A DNA stretch of 64,000 nt from Aphrocallistes beatrix (GCA_963281255.1 OY725489.1:2294001-2358000), one strand, 5' to 3'; positions 43,726 through 55,266 are shown, counted from the first letter of the stretch. Notes: generated from the sequence alone by a model not told the origin. Made by a program: numbers and translations.

Positions 43726-45008
43726 CTGGGTTTCCGGTTGTACTAAAACCCATGACTAGCAAACTACAGTATAGAAATCTTGCATTATTTGCTAATATAA
43801 TCTCCTCTAAGTTGGATACAAGAATTAATTCGAGCAGGCATCCATGTGATTAAATTCTCCAAAATCGACGGCATGAGTCCATTCCAGATATTTTCAGGTA
43901 ATTAGCGAGCTCTGACATTTTGGTGGCTGGTATCATCTTGTCATGCTCTGTTTGAATAATCCCACAAAGATTTTCAATGGAATTTAAATCTGGTGAATTG
44001 CTAAGCCAATTTCCTTTTGCCCAGTAGCCTGCAATATGATTGGAAAGCCAGGTTTGCGTATTTTTTGCGGTATGGACAGGAGCCCCATCCTGCATAAAAA
44101 TGGCCTCGGACATCAAGCGACACATTTTCCGTTCTGTCATTGGGCCTGTAGTTTTCCTTCTCTTCAAGGTAGGAAGGCAGGACTTCTCCAAATTTCTTTT
44201 TTATAGTATTCTGCATTTACAGATTGTTTGAGAGGAAGAAAATGGAGTTCCGTGAGCCCAGTGCCACTCATCATCCCCCAGATCATGATTTTAGGCGGGA
44301 ATTTAACTGTTTGAACAGGTTCAATGTTTCGCGCTATCTGATTCCAAATGAGATCGTTCTGCCGATTTGTTGGATGGAAAGTTCAAAAGAACTCTCATCA
44401 CTAAAAAGAACCCTTTTCCAATCCTGTTCATTCCGAAATTTATGACTAAGGCAGAATTGTAGCTTCTATTCCTTCTGTTTTTCTGACTATTTTGGATGCG
44501 AAGGTCTTTTGTATGGCTTTGCTCCGATGGTATTCCTTAAATAGCGATGTATAGTGTCTTTACTAACTCTCTGTGAATTTTTCGAAACGATACAAGTTTT
44601 CACGTAGACTGCTAACGTTTGCCTAGATATTTTCTGATAATGATTTTAGGAACGCGAGAAAGCCGTGTTGGACACCCAGACCGAGGTTTGTCCGCCATGG
44701 ATTTGCCTGATAGAATCTTCGTTTTCCAATTCCAAACAGTCTTAACTGTAACTCCTAAGCCCTAAGGTCTGAGCAATCTGTTTCTGGCTAATACCAGATT
44801 TTAACATACCGATTGCACATAATCTCTGACCAATTCTGGAATTTTGGACATCCATTATAGTATAAACTATATATTGATGATGAAGTGAGGTCAATATGAC
44901 CGCTCAAGTTAAATATTATCAAAAAAGGGCGAGTTTAAATGCAAGCACTGATGTAAAAGGAATATTTTGATTAATTATAAAACCGGAAAAAACTTTTGAG
45001 ACACCCTG
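43726..45008 (-). mobile_element. Tc1-like element, TA-flanked
   Basis: The right end, read inward, is CAGGGTGTCTCAAAAGT, with TA at 45009-45010. The left end is CTGGGTTTCCGG after TA. Termini match only partly. It carries a transposase relic in minus orientation. Length is 1283 bp. Confidence 0.75.
43850..44700 (-). pseudogene. Tc1-like transposase relic
   Basis: The minus-strand C-terminal frame 44191-43850 reads FMQDGAPVHTAKNTQTWLSN, containing the second catalytic Asp, and NWLSNSPDLNSIENLCGII, containing the third acidic residue, then a final amphipathic segment. This is a standard DDE_3 (Tc1) catalytic end. Upstream, RVLFSDESSFEL holds the first catalytic Asp (about 44415), followed by several stops. 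The N-terminal helix-turn-helix is barely recognisable up to about 44870. It is inactive. Confidence 0.88.
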
Positions 45009-45010
45009 TA

Positions 45011-45720
45011 TATCTGTAACGAATTGATTGAACAAACTGCAAGTCAAAGAAAGCTGATTTTTGGCATATGGGAGTTTTTTGGGATTGGCTCCACTAAGTT
45101 CTGAGCTCAGACGAAATGTCGACTCATCATGGAACAATGACGTCATTGTCACATATTTAAAAGTTAAGCAATGCAGTTATTCCAGCATAACTCTACCATT
45201 ATAGGAGATAGAAGGATGAAATATTAATCGATTATGTATATTAATGTATCTCAGATATTGCATAACTATCATCTAAAAATGATGACTCATCACTTTGTTA
45301 TGACGTCATCATTACTCATCAAAATTTTAAATATTGATAAATTTTGTTTTTTTTGTGCGATATGTATTATAACAGTAGGACAGACGTATTTAGAGATGTT
45401 ATCTCCCTTATAATTAACCAATGTGACCCCAGGCGACCGAAGGGAGGCTCCGGCGGAAACAAAGTGTCTGCCAGCCGCGCAGCGCAAGCAAGCGAAGCGC
45501 GCTTGTATTAATATACAACACAAATGATGCAACTATCATCAAAAAATGATGATTCATCACTTTGTTATGACGTCATCATTATGCATCAAAGATTTTTAAA
45601 ATTTGTTTATTTTTTGTTCGATTTGATTATAGCAGTTGGACGGACGTATCTAGAGATGCTATCTCCCTTATGATTACGCTTTGTGACCCCAAGCGCCCGT
45701 AGTGCGCTTGTATACTACTA
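45011..45720 (-). repeat. GC-core repeat units, minus orientation
   Basis: A full unit at 45011-45507 and a shorter one at 45520-45715, each with TGACGTCA and AP-1-like GATGACTCATCA. The first ends in a GC core, GCGCAGCGCAAGCAAGCGAA. They face the plus-oriented array on the other side of the Tc1 element. Confidence 0.85.
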
Positions 45721-45891
45721 TTATGGAAGATATTTTGAAACAAGATATGAAGTTAATCACATTTGTAACAACTCACACTGTATTATAACTCTTATTTCAA
45801 TTCGAATTTAGTCAAGAATGCCATGAAATACTCGGTTTAATTAATATCTAACACGGTTGATAGCATACAACTAGTGCATAAATTCAATTAA

Positions 45892-46248
45892 CAAAAAAAA
45901 ACAGTCGAGTGAACACCAATCTTGTGATAAAATACGATGACACAGCAGGTATAATCCATTATCGATATATTCTTGAGACAATTCAAGTTAGCAATAAACA
46001 TATATCTAGATTAGAAAGCATTTAGTATACCCAAAAGAAGCGAAAAATAATGGAGTTAAAATAATTCAAGACGGTCATTTTCGTCCAAAGGGTTGTAGAC
46101 GTGTCCTGACGTTAGGTGTCATATTTCAAGAATTCCCTTGTTGGAAAGCTTTTGTATAGTAATATTGATTTACTTATGTATATATAATATATTTATGGTA
46201 ATAACTTTTGCGCGCAATTATTTCGAGTGTTTTGATCAAAAACCATTC
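45892..46248. repeat. Right inverted arm of the insertion splitting piggyBac
   Basis: This is the inverse of 40217-40585. It starts immediately after a TTAA at 45888-45891. The outer end meets the piggyBac coding block at 46246, where the frame resumes. Confidence 0.85.
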
Positions 46249-47770
46249 TGTGCGTCTGGTATCTCATCATTATTGGTGAAATGAAGCATTCTCAGTAATT
46301 GCTCGAATTGGTCACGGGTCATGTGTTTTCTGAAGTGTGGTACTTGATAAATGTCTGAATTCATGAAGTATGCTGAACGGTTCGGGAGTTGAACAAGAGA
46401 TGTCCACATAAGCAGCCCAATAAAACATCGTATTTCATCGTATGTAGGTCATTACTATAAACGGTTTGGGGCCTGGTCGAAATATTTCTGCTTACGAAAC
46501 CTTTAGATTCACTCAAAATATGCACGAATTCATATTTTCGGAATATCGCATTGAAGAACACAATGTGTTCCTCAGCTTCAAGGAGATGAAAAGCTTCTTG
46601 TGACAAAACATGTTTCGGTGAGGGTGGATGAGAATGCAGTGGCTGAGTGGGTGCTTTAATTGCCACAGGAACATTGGTGAACTTTTTCTAAGGGATTCTC
46701 ATGACGCTCATCCCACTTTCAAAAGGTTCGTTCATGTACGGAAACTTTGAAAAGCCTTCACGTTTTGACTCCTCCCAGAGTTCAGGATAAAACCTTCCGA
46801 TTGGGGTCCTCAAGTTCGATAGTGACATTTTGTGACTTGTCTTAGATATTTGAGAATTCGTCTCTAAATTTGTTTCAATGGCATATACAAGCATGTCAAA
46901 TCCCGTTGTCCACTACAAGATAATTTTGGAGTTCCATTAGTAGGAAATATTGTTCGCTTTTCTCATTCATTAATTTGTGAAAAGAACTGGGATGGCACTT
47001 GCGAAATTACAAATTTTTGGGTGGCAATACTCGATTCATATTCGATTTCACCTATACACTACGCTACCAAAAGTATTCGTACACTTATATTTCCCATTAA
47101 AATAGTACTAAATGCGTCTATTACTGAACTGTCATGCAGTTAAACTAGACGAGATACAGTATATTTGATTTCAGATTCGTATTCTACGCATTTGAATTAC
47201 CAATTTTAGAGTTTTCAAACCAATTAAGTTAACTAAAAAAGTGGTACGTGGTGGCACAGGTCGGGAATTTTAACCTTGGCAATTAGCAATTGATTTGAAA
47301 CTTCGATAATAGGTAATTCAAATTGTAGAATACGAAGCTGAAATCAAATATACTATATATCTTATATTCTATCTGCATGATCATTCTTTAATATAGCCAT
47401 TTTAGTACTATATTAATGGGAAATATTGAGGTATACGAATACTTTTGGTAGGGCAGTGTATACTGGATATAGACGAATTATTTTACTGGCCTAAAAGATT
47501 GATTGCAATATACCTGCAGACGCTTGGGCTTCAAATTGAGGGTTTAGTGCGTTTTCCACAAAGTGCAGTATTCCCTTCGCTGTCAAACTCATCATTGTCA
47601 AGTTCATTACTATCATGCTTATCCCTATCGAATTCATCACTATCGAATTCATCACCTTCGAAGTCACCACTTTCAACTTCAAAGTCACATTTATCACTAT
47701 TGTCGAAATCTTCAACGAATAGGAATTCCTCGTCATTGTCAGAGTTTGTCTCGTGCATTTCTGAGTTCAT
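46246..47770 (-). pseudogene. piggyBac transposase, N-terminal part (split gene, part 1)
   Basis: The minus strand from 47770 encodes an acidic Asp/Glu/Phe-rich N-terminus (about 47770-47531), typical of piggyBac proteins. A 402-bp MITE (47057-47458) interrupts it. A later block ends PIGRFYPELWEESKREG (about 46800-46750), then a region with MKYDVLLGCLCGHLLF (about 46430-46380). A clear family block, YQVPHFRKHMTRDQFEQLLR and MLHFTNNDE (about 46345-46260), ends the segment. The latter corresponds to the start of the catalytic domain in piggyBac transposases, and the next residues of the protein lie at 40208 across the insertion. Frameshifts occur near 46690 and 46360. Confidence 0.8.
47057..47458. 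mobile_element. 402-bp Tc1-like MITE, TA-flanked
   Basis: The ends are CACTACGCTACCAAAAGTAT and an imperfect inverse ending GGGCAGTG. TA is at 47055-47056 and 47459-47460. Inner arms share TTTCCCATTAA. It interrupts the piggyBac N-terminal region. Confidence 0.85.
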
Positions 47771-47933
47771 ATATGTTGTTTTGAGTACGCTCGCATTTAC
47801 AAATTTAATCGAGTTTATGCTTCAGACGACAGAATTACAATTTGAACTGTGCTCTCACTCAGATGCATACAAAGCTAGTAAGTGTAGCCATCTTACACTG
47901 TATAACTGTATTGCTCATTACTTTTCAATTTGA

Positions 47934-48866
47934 GTGAGTAATTAGGAGAATCTTATGAGTGAAACCATAATATATAATCGCAATTGGATTATCATTAGAT
48001 TATAATTAGCAATACTATGGTTATGAAAATGTAGATATCCAACATAAGAAAAATATATTGAATGACAAACATTCATTTTTTGACACCGAATACCTAACAT
48101 AACAAGCTCAACTTTTTGCATAATTATAAACATAGCTGTGGTTGGTGGCTTAGCTGAAAAACTCTAACAAATGATTGATTGAATTAGGGAAATGATAACT
48201 TGAAATGTAATAATAATTGAAAACGATAGTAAGCGAATAAAATATAAACAATCCATTTGAATATAACACCTCTAAATATGTTTAAATGGACAATTGTTTG
48301 GCAAAGTGTTATAGCAAATTGATGAAAATGAAATTATTTATGTGTCTAAAACGAAATTCAAAATCATCAAGTTTTGCCTCTGCAGTATTCAGTAGTATAA
48401 TGAATGATTTAAGCCTGTAAATTTATCTTTATGTATAGAAGATTAATGGCGTTTGATATTAAAATATGTGAATACAGCTATCTTCTCAAGAGATTTTAAG
48501 CACATTAAGGACTTGTTGTATTTTACGATTAAAAGTCGAATGAAGAGGATTTGAAAACTCAGCATTTACTATTAAGTTCTTTTCCTCCCTCAATTACGGG
48601 GCTGGACATATTGGTTTGGAGATATGTTTTTTAGAGATATTCAATCATTTGTATTTGGAATTTATGGAATTTATATAAGCTAATCCAATAAGAGAATCCT
48701 AGTTCTGTGCCAGACCAAACAAAAAATCAGGAGTTTATCTTATACGTAAATTAAAACGCTAGTATTTTTTGCGTGTATTTTCCGAATTGATTGAAAAATT
48801 GTCGTGGAGGTACGAAAATTGGCATGTAGGTGTAAAATTATATGACAACGATTAAGTTCTAAGATC
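47934..48866. other. AT-rich stretch without recognised gene
   Basis: No conserved frame or repeat is seen between the piggyBac relic and the integrase transposon. Confidence 0.5.
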
Positions 48867-49125
48867 TGTTTCATCGTAAGTTGATCCGCATCGTAATTTG
48901 ATCCGCACCATGGATCTACTACATCTATTGCAACTAGACCCGCATCGTAACTTGATCCGCTATTCTATCCATCGTAAGTTGATCCGCATCATGGATCTAC
49001 TACACCTATTGTAATTTGATCCGCAAATACTATCAACTATATTATAGTGACTTGATTCGCAATTCTATTTTCAATATTTTGATTTGCTAATCTTTTACTA
49101 TTTTGATTCATATTCACTTGCTACT
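48867..49125. repeat. Left terminal inverted repeat of the Ginger-like element
   Basis: It holds multiple TTGATCCGC motifs in CGTAA/CGTAG contexts, spaced about 17-30 bp. These could be transposase binding sites. They degrade inward into TTGATTCGC and TTGATTTGC. Confidence 0.85.
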
Positions 49126-49306
49126 ATTGTCCACTTGATTTGGAGTAAGTTGCCTTTATTCACTAGTTTGATAAAAGCTAATTTATTCACCCATCTTTGT
49201 TTCATAACTTAATAGTAAATACCTTACTGTTCGTTGCCGCATTGCTAAATATTATAAGTATCACTTTTTACCTATAATATTCACGTATTTTATTTTCGTC
49301 ATAAAG

Positions 49307-51995
49307 ATGAATGCTACTGGGCATGATAATCTGTTTCAGTTCATATCGGCTGGAACCTATCCAGTCGATATTCAACATGGACCCAGATACCTCCGTGCGA
49401 ATTTCCGGCGGAAGGCTTCACACTTTCGTGTTGAAGGAAAGACACTCTACAAGGTTAGAATGTACGGTATTATTTCATACTTTACATCTTGTCCTGTATT
49501 TTTTGCATTATATTAGAGCGTGATACAGGCCAAAATTATTTAAATTTGTTGTATAATGTTGGATTAATGCATTCCAGGACCCATCGTTAATCAGTAGCCA
49601 TTCGAGACCTTTTGATGCAAAATAAATTGTGTCATATTCAAGGATTTGTATTTGTTCAGTTATATATTGTTGCTTGTCATATATTTCTAGGTGATTCGCA
49701 ACAAAAAAGGGACGTTAGAGTTATTTGAATACCCTCTTATTTCAGAAGTCCCCAAATCCTGGAAGACTATCATGTTGATCATGATAAGATCAATGCCATG
49801 TCTAATTCTATCAGGCAAAGATACTTCTGGGATAAAATGTATCAGCAAATAGAACAATATGTAAGTTTCCATTTTTTGTGGTCTTAAGAATTTATCATCA
49901 AACTTAAATACTTAGTAATATTCACCTTTCTAATAATTATCACCCATTAACAATCTGACTATTTGTAGTATGTTATTTTAGATTTGTCTTTTTTTTGCGA
50001 ACTAAAAGTTAAGTGAAATCCTGTATTGTGACTAACTACTGAACTTGGCGCTTCGTTACTTTTTGCTTATAGGTCCACTACTATTTTTTATCGCTCTTAT
50101 CTAATTTTGCCACCACTGAAAAATTTGAAGCTCATAATTATCTCATCACTGTCGTATTGTTAATATTACATGTTTGTGACAAACAGTAGCAAAAAGACCT
50201 TGTCAAATTTGGCAAAGTTGTTTAGTTAGATTGTCTAATTGTTTGAAATTCATGACGAATATCACGTCAATTTAAGGAAGTAACAGTTTAAATTTCCTGA
50301 ATAACTATGACTAATCTAATATACATTTATTATTTTATAAATGATTAGATATTAATTGTTATACTCTGACTAGATTAAGTCTTGCGACTATTGCCAAAAA
50401 TCTGGAAATAAAATTAAACAACCGCAGAGAGAACTTCAGCCCATTACTCCTCCCGAGAGACCATGGCAGCATATCGGAATGGATTTGTTCGTTGACATGC
50501 CCCCAAATGAGTTTGGGTACAGACATGTACTCGTAGTCGTTTGCTACCTGAGCAAATATGTTGTTGCAAGACCTCTTGAAACAAAAACTACTTCCGAAGT
50601 TGTTGCTAAACTATTGGATATTTATCTGACATTTGGTGTCCCGGAAATATGCCAACATGATCAAGGGAAAGAATTTACAAGCAAGGTGAGGAATACACAT
50701 AGATTTGAAATTTGAGAACTATCATTTTATAATACTACTTGTAGTATTGCTTAAACTGCTCATTGTCGTTCATTACATTTTATATCTTCCACAAATTCTT
50801 TATTGATTTCTCAGCTAAATTCCAGCATTCATTGCATCATAAAATCACTCATTTTGTTATGATTACTTACCCCAAGTTATTTTATCAATTGTTTCTCAAC
50901 ACCTGAATTCATTCATCAACTATGCAACAATGACGATAAGTATGTAACCGTAATTCTCTAAAGCATGACGTGATTGATGAATTTATTTTACTTTCAATAA
51001 TATTCAAATTTAACTGAACTAATTACTTGTAGCAAAAAATAGTGGGGCAATAGTGAGATTTCTCAAATAAGTGATCTGTTAAATTTGACTGATTGATTGA
51101 TTATTAATTAACAGGAGTTCAACGAAATGCATCAACAGTTGGGGGTTGATAACCGAAAGACAAGTGCATACTATCCTCAGAGCAACGGTCTTGTGGAGGC
51201 GCACAACAAAATTTTGAAAAGGTTCGAAATACTATTTATAGGCCAATCCTTGACCAAAATTGTAGTATTTAATTAACATTTCGTAGGAAAATCGAGAACC
51301 TGCGCCAGACTTCAGATGGTGCGTGGCCAACCAAATTACCATTTGCAGTTATGGCTTCAAACAGCAAGATCAAAAGAGCCACAAAATTTTCAGCTTTTGA
51401 GCTTATGTTTGGGCGCAAGTTTGATGCTATACCCTTACTAAACCTAAGTAAATCCCACACAACTTATCCTAATGAGCAGTCATCTGAAGATGAATCAATT
51501 CACATTGATTCACTAGTCGATCCTTACGCCATTCAAGTTGAATCCATTGGTGATATGGGTAATGAAATGAAATTGATTCGCCAGCAAAATGAGTCAGAGG
51601 CGCGTTTAAATATTAAAATTGAACAGAAGAGACAGAAGCGTATTTATGATAAAAAAGTGAAAACTAACAGGTGTACTGTAATATATTTTTATAACTTTTG
51701 GTTCTTATATTTTATCGGCCAAATTAATTCTCAACGTTATTTTAGTTCGGATATTCAGGAGGGGGAGCTATTTTTAGTACGGAACATTGCCAAAGACAAG
51801 AAGCTCCCAAACACTAAGAGGCAGTCCAATTATTTTGGCCCTTTTCCTGTCAATTCAGTAAAGAAAAGTCATATTATTACCCGTCAAGTCACAGATAGGC
51901 AACAGACTAAAGTTAGGTATCATCCTATTCACCTATCTAAAAAGTATATTCCACGCGAGAAACAGGTAGACAACCTACTGAATTTAAAAATTTAA
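49307..51995 (+). CDS. Ginger-like integrase (transposase), six exons
   Basis: Proposed exons are 49307-49453, 49691-49860, 50374-50685, 51115-51221, 51287-51670 and 51746-51995, all with GT-AG borders and consistent phases. They give about 456 residues. The N-terminus ends in an HHCC-type zinc site: HVDH in exon 2 and CDYC in exon 3. The catalytic core has IGMDLFVDM with the first Asp, QHDQGKEF with the second, and NGLVEAHNK with Glu. The spacing is 58 and 35 residues, so DD35E. FSAFELMFGRKFDA follows, then a C-terminal domain with YFGPFPV and HPIHLSKKY. It joins transposon ends to target DNA in the nucleus. One lesion: a missing A in the AAA at about 49759 shifts exon 2. The start is the first ATG after the left terminus. 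Confidence 0.85.
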
Positions 51996-52256
51996 AGGCG
52001 GCTAAATATAATTGTAGTGATTATATATGTACTTGTAGACACTTCTTCACTATAACATAATTCGAGAAACCAAACCACCAGTAGATGACGAGATCTCTAT
52101 AGTACAATCCCAAACGGTTAAATCATGTAAAAGAGGAAGTTCAGATGTGGAATTAATCAGTCAATGTAAGAAATCTAAGGTAAGAGAAATTGTACAAGTA
52201 GATTATTCATTTTATTTTAATTGTATGTTGATATAAATATTCAATTATAGTAGTAG

Positions 52257-53522
52257 ATGGTGACTTCATCTGATCGCTATATTTATGGTCTTTCGCGAGA
52301 GATAATCGTGGACGAATTAAATTTCCTGAAAGTGAGTTTAGTGTACGGATGTGAAATATCCTTGATAATATTCTATAAATACTGAACGCGTATTTTTTAT
52401 AAAGGAAGATGTAATCAATAAATTAAAACAACAGCAGTACATATCTCCCTTACACGAATTACTTCATAATACCCCGACTAGACAGATGTGTCCAACTATT
52501 ACCATCTTATTCTCTATTCTCAGTAACGTTACACCTTTCAAAATGGTTTGTTTTATGTTTGCACATTTTGAGTATACATTGTTACATTGCATTTATTTTA
52601 GAGAGAAGAGATTATGGACATTCTTCTCCAATGGGCAGAACAGGCGTTTGAGAAGAAATACGAAAATGCCACTTTACAGAGTCGACATTGTATAGAGTAT
52701 GCACACCGAGTTCTATACCCAGTTGTGAGTTGGACAAATTAACTATTCAAATAACAAATCATCAACTATAATCTTCAAATGTTTACGAATTAATTATTAA
52801 CATACTAGATATGTGACCGCCTGGAAACAGAAATGATAGACCGGTTATATATTTCTGAGGCTGAAAACAGACCATTCAAGCTTCTAACACCTTTCACAAA
52901 TGGTCCCTTATACATTCCTGTCACCGAAATTTGGCAGAAGCAAAAGTCTCAAGAAATGGGTATTAAATTCTATGAGAACTTCGAGCAACAACCAGCATTA
53001 ACAGGGTCTCTTCTTTCTGAATTGATTCCCTGGCAAACAGAAAATATATAGAGAGATGGAAACTGCTTTTTCAGATGCATTTCTAAGATGATAACAGGGA
53101 CAGAAGACCACCATGTTAAACTGAGAGCAGAGATATGTCGATATATGGTGACGACAGGGAGAGCATTAATAAAAAGGTATCTAAGAACATTCACTAATGA
53201 TACTACACCGGTGGAATATCTAAAAAAGTCCGGAATGACTGAAAATGCAATATGGGCTACAGATGTGGAACTGTTGGCTGTTTCTGGTATGCTCAATTCT
53301 GATGTCTATATCGCCACCGAACAATTCGACAATATTACGAGAAGAAATACCTGGAATCGATATTCCTGTTGTACTGATTCCTCAAGAAATCCGCATTCAG
53401 TGTCTCTCTACATTTCCAACATAAATCACAACCACTACGAGCCTGTCATTCGCTTAATAAATTCGGGGTACGAATCATACAAGCTGAAAGAGTCTACAAA
53501 TGTCTCAGTAGAGACTTACTGA
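52257..53522 (+). CDS. OTU-type cysteine protease gene of the transposon (one in-frame stop)
   Basis: Proposed exons are 52257-52331, 52405-52545, 52602-52724 and 52809-53522, with GT-AG introns and matching phases. An upstream exon ending at 52179 (IIRETKPPVDDEIS to KKSK) may also belong. The C-terminal half is an OTU domain: RDGNCFFRCIS (nucleophile Cys at 53064-53066), ATDVELLAVSGMLNSDVYI, and a final NHNHYEPV with the catalytic His. A TAG at 53049-53051 lies just before RDGNC. It may be a single mutation, a readthrough site, or an acceptor (TAG then AGAGATGG) of an undetected intron. OTU proteases remove ubiquitin-like modifiers, and its role in transposition is unknown. About 360-400 residues are predicted in total. 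Confidence 0.75.
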
Positions 53523-53869
53523 AACTGATGTGAGTGTCATTGGAACTGTTTAGTTGTCACTCGAAAATACTACCTGTTTTTTAACAGGGGCTCAGACCAG
53601 TTCTGGGTCTTACCCTGGCCCGGGTAACTGATGATGACCAATGGAAGGTCGAAACCTAGAACATGAATTTCAGCACAAAACAACTCTCGATACATAATAG
53701 TGCATTATTTGTTAAATACTATATCACTTTTCTGTTAGATATTTTTCTGTCACATATTGTTAATTATCTATATTATATCTAATGTTAATTTATCTATTAT
53801 AAATCGCTGAACGAGGCTCAAACCAACCCCCCCCATTATTAGCTATTTAAGTTATTCTATTATAGTTGA

Positions 53870-54129
53870 CAAGAATAGCAAATCAAGTTACAATAATGAA
53901 GTTGACATTAATTAATAGCGAATCAAGTTTAAATAATGTAGTTGATAGTAATAGCGGATCAACGTACGATGCAGGTCTAGTTGCAATAGATGTAGTAGAT
54001 CCATGGTGCGGATCAAGTTACGATGGATAGTAATAGCGGATCAAGTTACGATGCGGGTCTAGTTGCAATAGACGTAGTAGATCCATGGTGCGGATCAAGT
54101 TACGATGCGGATCAACTTACGATGAAACA
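53870..54129. repeat. Right terminal inverted repeat of the Ginger-like element
   Basis: Inverse of 48867-49125. It contains GCGGATCAAGTTACGATGC twice and ends GATGAAACA before GATC. It carries slightly more internal repeats than the left end. Confidence 0.85.
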
Positions 54130-54290
54130 GATCTAAGCGAAATTTTCACACCTCTGCAAAATTCACACCTTTTAAATACAAAATAAATGACTACACTATC
54201 ACAATACAAATCATTGCGCAAGTCCGACACTACAATATATCGTTATTGTAAATAATACTTCAAAGCCACAAATTATGTTTGAGATCTTGA

Positions 54291-54408
54291 GCAAAAACTA
54301 AGTATATGCTTAACTTTAAGCAAAATCTAAGTATTTGCTTAACTTTAAGTAAAATCTAAGCATTTGCTTAACTTTAAGCAAAATCTAAGTATTTGCTTAA
54401 CTTGAGAA
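54291..54408. repeat. 29-bp tandem repeat, four copies
   Basis: The unit reads GCAAAATCTAAGTATTTGCT followed by TAACTTTAA. It lies just upstream of the Harbinger transposase ORF. It may be a subterminal repeat of that element. Confidence 0.85.
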
Positions 54409-54468
54409 ATAGCTAAGAATTTGATATTCTAGTTTAGTTAGATTTCATGGCTTCTGCACTAAGTTTAC

Positions 54469-55266
54469 TTGAGATTGAAATTGAAATTATTGAAAACAGT
54501 TTACGTCGCCAGAGTTTTTATGGATCGACTTAACCCAATGGAGGCATATTCTGACTTCGATTTTATCGCTAGATACAGAATAACGAAGTATATGTTTGTA
54601 AACCTCTTGAACAAAATGTCCATCAAACTTAATCGATCTACTCCTCGTTCCCACTCAATTGCTCCAACAACACAACTAGCTGTAGCTCTGCAGTTCTTAG
54701 CTACTGGAACGTTTCAGACAGTTATCGCATCCGCACATGGAATCTCGCAAACGTCTGTATCGAGATGCGTAACTGCTGTGACTAAAGCATTAACCAGCAT
54801 AGCTCCAGCATATATCAAATTTCCGAATACAACTCGACAAAGGGTCATTCAAGAATATTTCTTAAAGAAATACAAGTTTCCACTAGTTCTTGGATGTATT
54901 GATGGCTCCCATGGTCCCATCCTTGCGCCATCAACGAATGAGGAGCTCTATGTTAACCGAAAGGGATTTCACTCTATAAACATCCAAGCAATTTGTGACC
55001 ATGAATTTCGCTTCATCAATGCTGTTGTCAAATGGTCCGGCTGTACTCATGATGCTTTTATTTGGCGTCAATCAGGCATCAACCGGGAGATGAAAAGTGG
55101 TGGGATTGAAACTGTCCATGGATGGCTCTTAGGTGATAGTGCGTATGGATTACGTACTAAGTTAATGACTCCTATAACTACTCCAGGTACACCTGGGCAA
55201 AGAAGGTATAATCGGGCTTTCCTTAACGCTGCCGTTTACTATTCCATTATTTGTGTAGCACAATAA
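54469..55266 (+). pseudogene. Harbinger/PIF transposase, C-terminally truncated
   Basis: A 265-residue frame starts at an ATG. It has the HARBI1-like N-terminal region, PTTQLAVALQFLATGTFQ and HGISQTSVSRCV (helix-turn-helix). A DDE_Tnp_4 domain follows, with LGCIDGSHGPILAP (Asp145) and VKWSGCTHDAFIW (Asp195), then GDSAYGL and RRYNRAF. Family members continue with the R.x.IE block that supplies the catalytic Glu. Here the frame ends after NAAVYYSIICVAQ, about 85 residues short of the usual 350. The missing Glu means it cannot be active. No Myb-like companion gene is seen. A related 3-prime piece in minus orientation is at 58752-58885. Confidence 0.9.

Larger units (their letters stand above)
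48867..54129 (+). mobile_element. Ginger-like DNA transposon encoding integrase and OTU protease
   Basis: The inverted termini begin TGTTTCATCGTAAGTTGATC and match for about 250 bp (48867-49125 and 53870-54129). They contain repeated TCGTAACTTGATCCGC and CCATGGATCTACTAC blocks. GATC flanks both ends (48863-48866 and 54130-54133). It is self-complementary, so it could be a 4-bp target duplication or part of the terminus. Two + strand genes, each with several introns, lie inside: an integrase (49307-51995) and an OTU-domain protein (52257-53522). Length is 5263 bp. Terminal TGT, 4-bp duplication and the retroviral-like integrase fit the Ginger group. It is the best-preserved autonomous element in the window. 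Confidence 0.85.

Noticed and set aside
47445-47933. Serine-rich 162-residue frame on the + strand
   Set aside because: It is antisense to the acidic N-terminal region of the piggyBac relic. Repetitive TCA codons mirror GAT/GAA codons.
49687-49872. A 61-residue minus-strand frame
   Set aside because: It is antisense to integrase exon 2, which has splice borders and homology.
53580-53680. CCCGGGTAAC-like segment after the OTU gene as a regulatory site
   Set aside because: No defined motif. Probably only the 3-prime untranslated region.
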